Of a DNA stretch of 64,000 bases, positions 10,760-20,145 are shown piece after piece; position 1 is the first letter of the stretch; each line of letters opens with the position of its first letter. Under the pieces are notes generated by a model that did no database searches, was not told the origin of the DNA, and saw only the letters and a list, made by a program, of their open reading frames with translations. Source of the DNA: Komarekiella atlantica HA4396-MV6 (GTDB lineage Bacteria; Cyanobacteriota; Cyanobacteriia; Cyanobacteriales; Nostocaceae); assembly GCA_019359395.1 (NCBI GenBank), contig JAHHHK010000019.1:1-64000 (forward strand). The letters are read 5' to 3'. A program made the translations under genes and the position numbers.

Positions 10760-11836
10760 GTGTATGACAACATGAATACTTTATTGTTCCCTGTAATACT
10801 TGCTGGTGGTAAAGGTGAACGTTTTTGGCCCCTAAGCCGCAAAGATCGACCTAAGCAATTTTTAAGTCTCGATGGTAGCTCTAGAAGCCTATTACAAGCA
10901 ACCGCCGATCGATTGATTGATCTCGGTGGCAATTGGGATTCCTTGTGGGTGATAACTTCTAGTCAGATAGCTGAAGGGGTAAGACAACAACTACCCGAAC
11001 TACCATCTCAAAACTTGCTGATTGAGTCAGAGGGAAGGGACACAGCCGCAGCTGTTGCTTGGACAAGTTTAGCAATCAAACAACGCTATGGAGAAGACGC
11101 TGTGATTGGCTTTTTCCCTGCTGACCACTGGATTGCCGACCAAAAGGCGTTCGCACACACGTTAAGTGCAGCTACGCAACTGGCGACAAGCACAGAAGCG
11201 ATTGTCACATTGGGGATCAAGCCTACTTTTCCATCAACCGGCTACGGTTACATTGAACAAGGTGAAAAAATAGGTAGCTTTAATGAGTTGCCAGCTTATC
11301 ACGTCAACCGCTTTACTGAAAAGCCCAACCGAGAGACGGCAGAAACTTTTTTATCTACGGGACGTTTTAGCTGGAATAGTGGCATGTTCGTTTTTCGGGC
11401 TGGGGTTGTTCTCAAGGAACTACATACCCATGCTCCAGAAATTATCGAACCTTTGGAGCAACACGGTGCTGATATCTATCCCCAGTTGCCTAAGAAGAGT
11501 ATAGACTATGCGCTAATGGAAAAGACCACTCTAGCATACGTTTTACCAGTGGAGTTTGGTTGGGATGATTTAGGGGATTGGAATGCGATCGAACGCTTAC
11601 TTAAAAAAGATGAGACTCCCAATGTGGAACTCGCTACCCATGTGGGATTAGATACGCAGGGGGCTATTGTCTATGCCTCAGATCCAGAAGATGTGGTTGT
11701 TACTATTGGTTTAGAGGATGTGGTGATTGTGCGCGATCGCAATGTCACTCTCGTAGTTAAAAAAGACCGTACGCAGGAAATTAAACAAATCCTCAAAACT
11801 CTCCAAAGCGATCCCCGATTTACCGACTTGCTGTAG
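10760..11836 (+). CDS. manC: Mannose-1-phosphate guanylyltransferase
   Basis: PVILAGGKGERFWPLSRKDRPKQFLSL, FFPADHWI, RFTEKPN. Confidence 0.9.
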   Translation: MYDNMNTLLFPVILAGGKGERFWPLSRKDRPKQFLSLDGSSRSLLQATADRLIDLGGNWDSLWVITSSQIAEGVRQQLPELPSQNLLIESEGRDTAAAVAWTSLAIKQRYGEDAVIGFFPADHWIADQKAFAHTLSAATQLATSTEAIVTLGIKPTFPSTGYGYIEQGEKIGSFNELPAYHVNRFTEKPNRETAETFLSTGRFSWNSGMFVFRAGVVLKELHTHAPEIIEPLEQHGADIYPQLPKKSIDYALMEKTTLAYVLPVEFGWDDLGDWNAIERLLKKDETPNVELATHVGLDTQGAIVYASDPEDVVVTIGLEDVVIVRDRNVTLVVKKDRTQEIKQILKTLQSDPRFTDLL

Positions 11837-11899
11837 ATGTAATTAAAACCCTTGGCAGAGGCGAAAAAGTCTGTTTTTCTATTATAACTTGACTGTCTA

Positions 11900-12214
11900 T
11901 TGTTTTATCTGAAAGTTATGGAAATCGTCAGCTTTGAGCCTCTGGCTAAAACAATGGTCATTAATTCTATTGCTACTTATCAAAAGTATATTTCTCCAGT
12001 CAAGGGGTTCTCTTGTCCCCATCGCCTCTTACACGGCGGTGATTCTTGCTCAAATTATGTCAAACGAATGCTGAGTGAACAGAAGTTCCACGAAGCCGTA
12101 CAATCATCCATACAAAGATTCAAAGACTGTGCCGCATCTAGTAAAACCTTAACAATTGCCAAAACTAGATCCAACTTCCGCTGTATTGTCATCCCCTGCT
12201 GTTTACCCCTTTAA
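11900..12214 (+). CDS. yidD: Membrane protein insertion efficiency factor YidD (true start may be downstream, about 11954)
   Basis: YQKYISPVKGFSCPHRLLHGGDSCSNYVKRML. Confidence 0.8.
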   Translation: MFYLKVMEIVSFEPLAKTMVINSIATYQKYISPVKGFSCPHRLLHGGDSCSNYVKRMLSEQKFHEAVQSSIQRFKDCAASSKTLTIAKTRSNFRCIVIPCCLPL

Positions 12215-12246
12215 CTCCTCTGCATCTTTAGCAGTTCGTTATAACA

Positions 12247-13893
12247 ATGTTCCTCACACAAACTGTTCCCCGTCAACGAGAAATTCTTGAAGTATTCCTT
12301 CGCAATGGCTGGGACTATATGCGAAGGCTACTGACTGGTGGCAAAGCTGATGAACCTCAGCTACCCACACCTGCTGTTCTCAAAAACATCTTGGTGGATT
12401 TGGGGCCAGTTTATGTCAAACTTGGTCAGCTACTCTCCACACGTCCAGATTTACTTAGTGCTTCCTATATTGAGGAACTATCAACCCTACAAGATGAAGT
12501 GCCGGCAGTTCCCTGGCCAGAAGTAGAAGTAGTGATTCGCAAACAACTAAAGCGATCGCTAGAAGAAACCTTTAGTACAATTAATCCCATCCCAGTAGCG
12601 GCGGGATCAATCGCCCAGACACATCGAGCCACATTAGCAGATGGTCGAGAAGTTGCGCTGAAGGTACAGCGTCCGGGAATTGATATTACTGTTGCCCAAG
12701 ATATTGCTTTAATTCAAGGGATTGCTGATTTAGTAGCGCGTACAGATTTTGGACAAACCTACGAAATCAAATCCATTGCTGAAGAATTTACCAAAGCCCT
12801 AGAAGCCGAGTTAGATTTCACACGAGAAGCTGGTTTTACAGACCAATTGCGGCGCAATTTATCCCGTAGTCGCTGGTTTGATCCCAAACAAATAGTAGTT
12901 GCTGAAATCTATTGGGATTTGACTACAGAAAAATTACTGGTAATGGAGTGGCTGGACGGAGTACCTTTTCTGTTGGCAGATTTGAACAGCAGTAATAACG
13001 GTAAAGACCCCGCCGTAGAACGTCAAGAAATAACCACTCTGCTATTTCGCGCTTTTTTTCAGCAACTATATATAGATGGCTTTTTTCACGCTGATCCCCA
13101 TCCAGGAAATTTATTTTATCTTAAAGATGGTCGCGTGGCGCTGTTAGACTGTGGCATGGTGGGACGACTTGATCCCCGTACACAGCAGATATTAACAGAA
13201 ATGTTGTTGGCGATCGTTGATTTAGATGCTCAAAGGTGCGCTCAGTTAACTTTGCAGCTGTCAGATTCCGGTCAGCCAGTAATTTTGTCACGCCTAGAAA
13301 ATGATTACGATCGCATGTTGCGAAAGTATCACAACGTCAGCCTCACGGAAATAAACTTCAGTCAGATAATTTATGAAGTTTTACAGGTTGCTCGCAATAA
13401 TAAAATTCGCTTACCCAGCAACATGGGTTTGTATGCCAAAACCCTGGCTAACTTAGAGGGGGTGGCGCGTACCTTTAACCCGGAGCTGAATTTTTTTGAT
13501 GAAGTCAAGCCATTAATCACAGACTTGTTTCGTCGCCAGTTACTCGGCGATAATCCAGTGCGATCGCTTCTTAGGGCAGCCTTGGATATTAAAAGTCTCT
13601 CTCTACAATCTCCCCGCCAGGTTGAATTGCTACTAGACCGAGTTACCTCGGAAACCTTACAGTGGAATTTATCACTAAGAGGGTTAGATGGCGTACGTCG
13701 CACTATGGACGATGCAGCCAATAGACTATCATTTAGCATTTTGGTGGGTTCGCTGATTATGGGTGCGGCAATTATTTCCACGAAAGCACAGACAACTCAG
13801 CTATCTTTTTTAAGCACCATCCTATTTACAGTCGCTAGTCTGTTGGGATTGTGGTTAATTATTAGTACTTTGCGATCGGGACGTTTACGGTAA
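12247..13893 (+). CDS. ABC1/UbiB (AarF)-type atypical kinase family protein
   Basis: GPVYVKLGQLLSTRPDLL, AAGSIAQTHRA, VALKVQRPGI, DGFFHADPHPGN. Confidence 0.92.
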   Translation: MFLTQTVPRQREILEVFLRNGWDYMRRLLTGGKADEPQLPTPAVLKNILVDLGPVYVKLGQLLSTRPDLLSASYIEELSTLQDEVPAVPWPEVEVVIRKQLKRSLEETFSTINPIPVAAGSIAQTHRATLADGREVALKVQRPGIDITVAQDIALIQGIADLVARTDFGQTYEIKSIAEEFTKALEAELDFTREAGFTDQLRRNLSRSRWFDPKQIVVAEIYWDLTTEKLLVMEWLDGVPFLLADLNSSNNGKDPAVERQEITTLLFRAFFQQLYIDGFFHADPHPGNLFYLKDGRVALLDCGMVGRLDPRTQQILTEMLLAIVDLDAQRCAQLTLQLSDSGQPVILSRLENDYDRMLRKYHNVSLTEINFSQIIYEVLQVARNNKIRLPSNMGLYAKTLANLEGVARTFNPELNFFDEVKPLITDLFRRQLLGDNPVRSLLRAALDIKSLSLQSPRQVELLLDRVTSETLQWNLSLRGLDGVRRTMDDAANRLSFSILVGSLIMGAAIISTKAQTTQLSFLSTILFTVASLLGLWLIISTLRSGRLR

Positions 13894-14046
13894 ACCTCTG
13901 TTTTGTCACTGGGCAATACTCACCATAGGAAATCATGATAGCTGTTGCTTGGAAAAATCTGTGTTTGGGTATTTGGAATCACAGATGAATGCTGATAAAT
14001 ACAGATAAATTATCGGTGTTTATTTGTGGTTTTAATATCAAATTTA

Positions 14047-15029
14047 TGTCAATTATCATTGCTGAAAAGCTAAGTAAATTTTATCCAGTGGCGGTTAAAG
14101 AGCCGGGAATTAAAGGTACAATTACCCACTTTTTCCGCCGTACCTACCGTTCAATTAAAGCAGTTGAGGATGTTTCCTTTGAAATTGCTCCGGGTGAAAT
14201 TGTAGGGTTTTTAGGGCCAAATGGTGCTGGTAAAACTACTACACTCAAAATGCTGACGGGTCTGATTCATCCTTCTGGCGGTACAGTCAGAGTAGCTGGA
14301 CACGTTCCTTTTCGTCGTGACGAAGCATTTTTGCAAAAAATCACCTTGGTGATGGGACAAAAGCAGCAGTTAATCTGGGATTTACCAGCGTTAGATTCTT
14401 TAAAAATCAACGCCGCTGTATACAACATTTCTGATAAAGAGTTTCAGCGGCGGGTGGGAGAATTAACCGAGATGCTTTCCTTAGAAGGGAAGCTTACCCA
14501 ACCAGTGCGGAAGCTGTCTTTAGGTGAGCGGATGAAGGCCGAACTATTGGCTGCACTTTTGCATCGTCCCCATGTATTATTTCTGGATGAACCGACTTTA
14601 GGACTAGATGTCAATGCTCAGGTAGGAGTGCGCGATTTCTTGCGTGATTACAACCAGCAATATCAGGCGACAGTGCTGTTGACAAGTCATTACATGGCTG
14701 ACATCACAGCATTGTGTCAACGGGTGCTGTTAATTCACCAAGGGAAACTAATGTATGACGGTAACTTAGATGGACTGCTAGAACGTTTTGCCCCTTACCG
14801 GGAAGTTTATGTCGAGTTAGCCCAACCACTATCGGTGGAAAAACTCATGTCTTACGGTGATGTACAATCCTTAGAAGGGCGATCGGTGCGTTATATGGTG
14901 CCGCGAGAGGCGCTCACCCGCACTGTATCTAAGATTTTGGCAGATTTAGAGGTAGTTGATCTAACCGTCACTGAACCGCCTGTAGAAGAAGTGATTGGAC
15001 GAGTTTTTCAGGCGGGTGTTGTGTATTAA
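14047..15029 (+). CDS. ABC transporter ATP-binding protein (ABC-2 type export), start likely 14047 within ORF 13989-15029
   Basis: Walker A GPNGAGKTT, LSLGERMKAELLAALLHRPHVLFLDEPTLGLD. Confidence 0.9.
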
Positions 15030-15171
15030 GAGGGAATAGGAAAATTTCCATAATTCAAACTGGGTAGCTAGTGCTACCTTAGTGCTTTGCGCCAGAATCT
15101 TCTGACATGGATTTGAATCGAAAGAATTCAGGAGTGACTTAGCATTAAAAATTGCATATTAATTATACGGA

Positions 15172-15227
15172 TTCAATTAATGATTGCAACAAATCTTTTG
15201 GTAGAGATGTTGTAATGCAACGTCTCA
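15172..15227. repeat. Dispersed repeat including palindrome GTAGAGA-GTTGTAATGCAACGTCTC
   Basis: Inverted longer copy at 62782-62842; palindromic cores at 45977-46006, 33784-33830 and 59386-59414. Confidence 0.7.
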
Positions 15228-15410
15228 TGGTATATCTGCCACATTCTTTTTTTAAATTGGTATTAGGAATTTTTTAGGGACATAAATGTTTTATTTCATG
15301 CACGAATTTGCCATAATTATTTTATTTATTTAGATCCAAAAGCTAGCAAATATGATTAAATGATTTTACTATTTCCTAGAATTAATAGTTAATTAATACA
15401 TTCAAGCTTT

Positions 15411-16571
15411 ATGACATTTAGCCTGAATTTCCATAATGTTTTTGATTATTTAGTTGAACAGGGGTTATGCAATCAGTCCGAGCAATCTCCAAGCAAGATA
15501 GAACCAGTTGCAGCTAAAAACTTTAATTTATTACTGACTTTTACAGATGGTCGTAAGCTTCTTGTTAAGCAAGAACGACACAATCAAGATGGAAAAACGG
15601 CTGGTGAGTTTTTTAGGGAGTGGCGAATTCAAGAGTTTTTACAACAATTTCCAAACCTGGGCAACTACCGCTCATTCTTACCAGAGGTGCTGCATTTTGA
15701 TAGAGAAAATTCCATTATTGTCTTTAGATATTTGGATGATTATCGGGATTTAATGGATTTCTACACCAAGGAAAATAGCTTTACAACAGAAATCGCTACA
15801 GCAATTGGTAATACTTTAGGGACTATCCATCGTGATACTTTCAACCGCCAAAAATATCAGGAATTCTTTTCTAAAAATTCAGATAATTTAATGGCTGATC
15901 AAGTATCACATTTAGTTCGGAGGTTAGAACGGGTTGAACCGGAAATTTTTGGACTGGTTCCTGGCGATGGGTTAAAGTTTTTTGCTCTATATCAACGTTA
16001 TGATAGCTTGGGGCAGGCGATCGCCCAATTGGCTAATGCTGTAACGCCCTCTTGCCTCACCCACAATGATTTGAAACTAAATAACATTCTCCTGTATAAA
16101 GATTGGCAGGATTCCAGTAACAATATTGTCCGGCTAATTGATTGGGAACGCTCGACTTGGGGAGATCCAGCTTTTGATTTAGGAACACTTATTGGCAGCT
16201 ATGTACAAATCTGGCTGGGTAGCTTGGTTATCAGTAATTCTTTGAGTATTGAAGAGTCTCTACGCTTAGCAATAACACCTTTAGAACTACTTCAGCCTTC
16301 AATTGGTACATTAACCCAAGCTTATTTAAACACTTTTCCAGAAATTCTAGAACACCGCTCTGATTTCTTGCAGCGGGTAGTGCAATTTACCGGTTTTGCT
16401 TTGATTCAACAGATTCAGGCAATGATTCAATATCAAAAATCTTTTGGCAATATGGGGATTGCTATGCTTCAGGTTGCTAAGACATTATTAAGCCGTCCTG
16501 TACAATCGATGCCAACAATTTTTGGTGCTGCTGCTGTTGAATTAACTCACCTAAATAGTTCTGCTGTTTAA
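15411..16571 (+). CDS. APH/choline-kinase-like phosphotransferase; putative RiPP Ser/Thr kinase
   Basis: CLTHNDLKLNNILLY and VRLIDWERSTWGDPAFDLG; directly followed by a HopA1-family gene. Confidence 0.85.
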   Translation: MTFSLNFHNVFDYLVEQGLCNQSEQSPSKIEPVAAKNFNLLLTFTDGRKLLVKQERHNQDGKTAGEFFREWRIQEFLQQFPNLGNYRSFLPEVLHFDRENSIIVFRYLDDYRDLMDFYTKENSFTTEIATAIGNTLGTIHRDTFNRQKYQEFFSKNSDNLMADQVSHLVRRLERVEPEIFGLVPGDGLKFFALYQRYDSLGQAIAQLANAVTPSCLTHNDLKLNNILLYKDWQDSSNNIVRLIDWERSTWGDPAFDLGTLIGSYVQIWLGSLVISNSLSIEESLRLAITPLELLQPSIGTLTQAYLNTFPEILEHRSDFLQRVVQFTGFALIQQIQAMIQYQKSFGNMGIAMLQVAKTLLSRPVQSMPTIFGAAAVELTHLNSSAV

Positions 16572-16597
16572 ATCATTTTGTTATTACTAAAGTAGTT

Positions 16598-17680
16598 ATG
16601 CAATTATTAAATTCTCCTCAAACTCAGCTAGAGGCTGGTTTAACTGGGCAATTACTGGATGTTATGCAAGATATTGTTCAAAAAATTGAGATAAAATCTG
16701 ATTTTTCCATCCACCATCCAGATTACAAACCTTTGGAATTACCATCTGAGGCAGTTGAACGTTTTCAGAAGATGCCAACTCAGATGCAACAGAAATATCT
16801 GAGTCTGCAATTGCGAAGTTTTCTTTACGGTATCTATTACAACGGTTCTATGCAAAGTACGTTGGCACTAGATGGAGAAAAAAATAATTTACCTCTAGAT
16901 TTGGAAAATAATACTTTACTGGGGGTAGATGTGGGATTTTATGAACGATTGCATGAAAGTAATTGTGGAGAGGGTTATTTTGATTTTGGTTGGTCTGTTA
17001 TTAAAGAAGAACCTGATGGCAGTTTAGCCGTGACTAAAGGCGGTTTGAAACTGTATATTGAACGCAATAAGCATCTTCAAACTGTTGAACAAGCAGCTGT
17101 AGTAGGTGATTCTGTCGCTATCCAGATGCCGAAGAATCTGGTACAAAATGGCTTTTATATGGCAGTTAGCAATGTCGCATCTAAAAGTTATGAAAATCTG
17201 GTAAGGGTGTACTTTAATGTCAGCCCCGAAGGTGCAGTGGCAGTTATGGGTAGCCTGACACGGCGGCTGAACGCCATTCCCATTTTCTTCCACTTTAAGG
17301 TGCTGTATAACCCAGATGACTACAAGCGTTACGATTCAGGGGTGCTGTACTTTGAAAAAGGCAACTATGAAGCTGTCCGGCAAGTCCTTGAGGCTGTCTA
17401 TACAGAAAACCAATCGCATTTTCAGCCGGAAGTGCCGCTATTCACTATGCAACTTGCACCAGGGTTAGGGTTGGCAGAAGAACCAAACCAAAAGTTTGGT
17501 GTTCAGGAAAGTTTTGGGATGAATCGCTGTCAGATTGTGGCGAATGGATTGCTGGAAGCTTGGTATCAAGGGGACGATTCGCCAGAGAGGAGGATGAAGG
17601 CTATCGTTGGGCAATTTTCTCTTTTGGGGATTGACTTGCAGCGCCCTTATGTCAATGCTAATTCAGAGGATATTTATTAG
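16598..17680 (+). CDS. HopA1-family protein, putative phospho-Ser/Thr lyase of a RiPP pathway
   Basis: 360 aa; recognised from family-like segments (LRSFLYGIYYNGS, FGWSVIKEEPDGSLAVTKGGLKLYIER, GFYMAVSN...VRVYFNVSPEGAVAVM); 26 nt after the kinase. Confidence 0.75.
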   Translation: MQLLNSPQTQLEAGLTGQLLDVMQDIVQKIEIKSDFSIHHPDYKPLELPSEAVERFQKMPTQMQQKYLSLQLRSFLYGIYYNGSMQSTLALDGEKNNLPLDLENNTLLGVDVGFYERLHESNCGEGYFDFGWSVIKEEPDGSLAVTKGGLKLYIERNKHLQTVEQAAVVGDSVAIQMPKNLVQNGFYMAVSNVASKSYENLVRVYFNVSPEGAVAVMGSLTRRLNAIPIFFHFKVLYNPDDYKRYDSGVLYFEKGNYEAVRQVLEAVYTENQSHFQPEVPLFTMQLAPGLGLAEEPNQKFGVQESFGMNRCQIVANGLLEAWYQGDDSPERRMKAIVGQFSLLGIDLQRPYVNANSEDIY

Positions 17681-17688
17681 TAGTTCCA

Positions 17689-17859
17689 TTAAGTAACAAT
17701 TAAATCGATGGAGCGCAGGATTGTTTCTTTGGTATTAGGATCTGCGATCGCGATCGCATCACGTAACCAGTTGAGCTTTGCTTCTTGTTCTGGAGTAATG
17801 TTGAAGTTCTGCCGCTTGGTTTCTACCGTTTCTGGATTAGATTATATCGGCGTAGTCAT
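17689..17859 (-). pseudogene. Ribbon-helix-helix (CopG-like) antitoxin-type remnant with an in-frame stop at codon 6
   Basis: Minus-strand reading MTTPI*SNPETVETKRQNFNITPEQEAKLNWLRDAIAIADPNTKETILRSIDLIVT*. Confidence 0.45.
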
Positions 17860-17933
17860 GTTACCTCATAACTATGAATTAGCTTGGTAAGTACAATATG
17901 AGTATGTCAGACTCATTGAATTTACAGAATTGA

Positions 17934-18032
17934 GGCGATGTCTACGACGGGCTTCTCTACGTTCGCGTAGCGTGTCGTAGACAGAGGCTACGCCCTAAGC
18001 GAAGCTATGCCGCAGGCTTTACGCCTACGCAT
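17934..18032. repeat. Cluster of small dispersed repeats (TCTACGACGGGC / CGCGTAGCG / TACGCCTACGC)
   Basis: Shares words with repeats at 3225, 40024, 49540 and 57031. Confidence 0.65.
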
Positions 18033-18715
18033 TTTTGGCAATGCAACCATTTAATATCTGTTGAGCAGCCTAGAGTTTGGATACCAACTTTGTAGAGGCT
18101 GTGGAAAGCGATGGCTGCGCCAACGCCTTCAGCGATCGCACAGTTTGCAGCACGTCTCACATGAGTGAGACAGATTGTAGCGGATAGCATGGGGTTTGCT
18201 GCTACTGCCAGAATAAAAGAATTTTAATTTTTCTCGTTCAGTTCAAGAGGGTTTTTGGGCTGATTTTTTATGGCTTTTGGTTAGTTCAAAAATTATAGAG
18301 ACATAAGTGTTTCAGTTTTATGTCTTTTGAACAGACTCTAATGCTGTTGTAATTACCTTTTTATTAGACTCATCCGAAAATTAAATCCCGTCAATTTTTA
18401 AATCTGGAGTTTTTAAGGAGAGTATATTATTGGACTGTGGCTTTATTTCTGAGCTTTACCCTCATTTAAAACAACTACAGTTTTCAAGGTAGACGCGGTT
18501 TAAATTGGCATAAGCCAATGAAATAAAATGCTATCTCTGTTGACTCAAATTAATCTTTAAAAAGAATAAGAGTGACATAAATAATTTAATTTTAACACTA
18601 ATAAACTATAAAAAGCATAGAGATACTTAATTAATTAAAACTATGATGATAACAGGAATCAAAGATTGATAATTGATTCTTAGTCAACAACACAAATTAT
18701 TGGAGTAAAACTCAA

Positions 18716-18877
18716 ATGGCTAACATCGTAGTTAATGACATCAAACTTGCTGGTATTGAATTGTTTAGTGATTATGAAAGTTTCATCAACGATCTCGAAG
18801 ACAACGAACTTGAACTAAGAGGGGGTTTAATGATAGCTATCTGTAGTAGTTGCTGTGGTACTCATACCTGGGCTTAA
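18716..18877 (+). CDS. RiPP precursor peptide: double-glycine leader + core LMIAICSSCCGTHTWA (not in supplied ORF track)
   Basis: MANIVVNDIKLAGIELFSDYESFINDLEDNELELRGG|LMIAICSSCCGTHTWA*; GGAG 10 nt upstream of ATG; next to kinase/HopA1 genes and a C39 exporter. Confidence 0.8.
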   Translation: MANIVVNDIKLAGIELFSDYESFINDLEDNELELRGGLMIAICSSCCGTHTWA

Positions 18878-19021
18878 TCATTAATTTATGCTTAACTTGA
18901 CTTCAAAGTTTCCATTCATTTCCGAAACCTTGAGCGGATAGTGTCAGGCGTAAACACTATTTGAGGCGCAATGATTCCCCTAAAATATACTTCGTAAATT
19001 TGTAGGGGAGGGGAATAAATA

Positions 19022-19057
19022 AATACTTAATTTTGACAACTGTCAAAATTAAGTATT
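19022..19057. promoter_or_regulatory. 36-bp perfect inverted repeat AATACTTAATTTTGACA-AC-TGTCAAAATTAAGTATT upstream of the PEP-CTERM gene
   Basis: 17-bp perfect arms, 2-nt spacer; contains TTGACA on both strands. Confidence 0.7.
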
Positions 19058-19096
19058 GTTAACGATGTTGTTTTATACGTCTCTCTTTTTAAGGTC

Positions 19097-19729
19097 ATGA
19101 ATACTAAAAATATAGGAACGCTCGTTGCTAGTGCGGCAGTCAGCAGTCTTCTTTCTTTAGCTCCAGCTGCTGCTGTTATATTAGTCGAACCCGTTTTGAC
19201 AACTCCCAATCCCAACCTCCCTTCCCGCGATTTTGGAATTGGCGTGAATCCTCCCCGTACAGTTGTTGTATGGAATGCACCTGATATCAGTGGCCAACAA
19301 AACTTTCTCAATGAGGATACAGGACTGGATATCACTAAAATAGATCTGTTTTTATTTCCTGATTTAGATGCAATTGATGACGAGGTAATTTGGGCAGATG
19401 TAAATGGTGATGGCCAGATTGGCGTATCTAACCTTTTTGCCAATATTGAAGTTGATAATAACTTTATCTTGGAGGACTCTGGAGAGCTTTTCCGAGCTCC
19501 ACGCGTTACTTTTACAGGAGGAGTTATTCCTTTGGGGACGCGTTTTGTCGCTCAAACCCTTACAGAACCGGATTTAACGGCTCCGCTAGAGATGGGAGAT
19601 GTTGGGCCACTGCTAGTCGGAGGGCGTTATGATAGTGTCACCGTTCCAGAACCCTCCAGCATCCTCAGTTTAGTTTCTGTACTAGGATTTGGAATCCTGT
19701 TCAAAAAGCAATCCTCTCAGAAGACCTGA
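19097..19729 (+). CDS. PEP-CTERM sorting domain protein
   Basis: N-terminal signal peptide; C-terminal VPEPSSILSLVSVLGFGILFKKQ. Confidence 0.8.
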   Translation: MNTKNIGTLVASAAVSSLLSLAPAAAVILVEPVLTTPNPNLPSRDFGIGVNPPRTVVVWNAPDISGQQNFLNEDTGLDITKIDLFLFPDLDAIDDEVIWADVNGDGQIGVSNLFANIEVDNNFILEDSGELFRAPRVTFTGGVIPLGTRFVAQTLTEPDLTAPLEMGDVGPLLVGGRYDSVTVPEPSSILSLVSVLGFGILFKKQSSQKT

Positions 19730-19863
19730 GAAAGAGGGAAAGGTAATAGACCAAAGGACATCGGGCTGTCACAGGCGTTAGGGGCAAAGAAGACGAAAAA
19801 CAACCCTCCAAAATAAAGTGGCTCTAACCTAAAATAGACGGAAGAATTAATAGAGTAATAAAA

Positions 19864-20145
19864 TTAAGCAGCTTTCAACAACTCAGAGTCATCAGAACAA
19901 GTAGTAACTTCTGGAAGCAAAGAAGGCGTGGTTGTACAATCACGAGCAGCAACAACAGCCTGAGTCATAAACTCCAAAATATTACGCTTTTGGGATTTGA
20001 GAGTTGTAACTACAGTTCACATCCGGGCAACAAAAACACTACCAGCCTGAGTTTGAGAACCAAAAGTAGTACGTCTCCAAATTACAGCAGGACGAATAGC
20101 TCGTTCTGCTGCATTATTAGTTGGTTCTACACCAAGAGTATAGTT
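19864..20145 (-). pseudogene. IS66-family transposase C-terminal remnant
   Basis: Minus-strand reading VEPTNNAAERAIRPAVIWRRTTFGSQTQAGSVFVARM*TVVTTLKSQKRNILEFMTQAV..; internal stop, no N-terminus. Confidence 0.7.

Noticed and set aside
18005-18190. Minus-strand 61-aa ORF near the RiPP precursor as a second precursor
   Set aside because: Built largely from dispersed-repeat words, no GG leader, no RBS.
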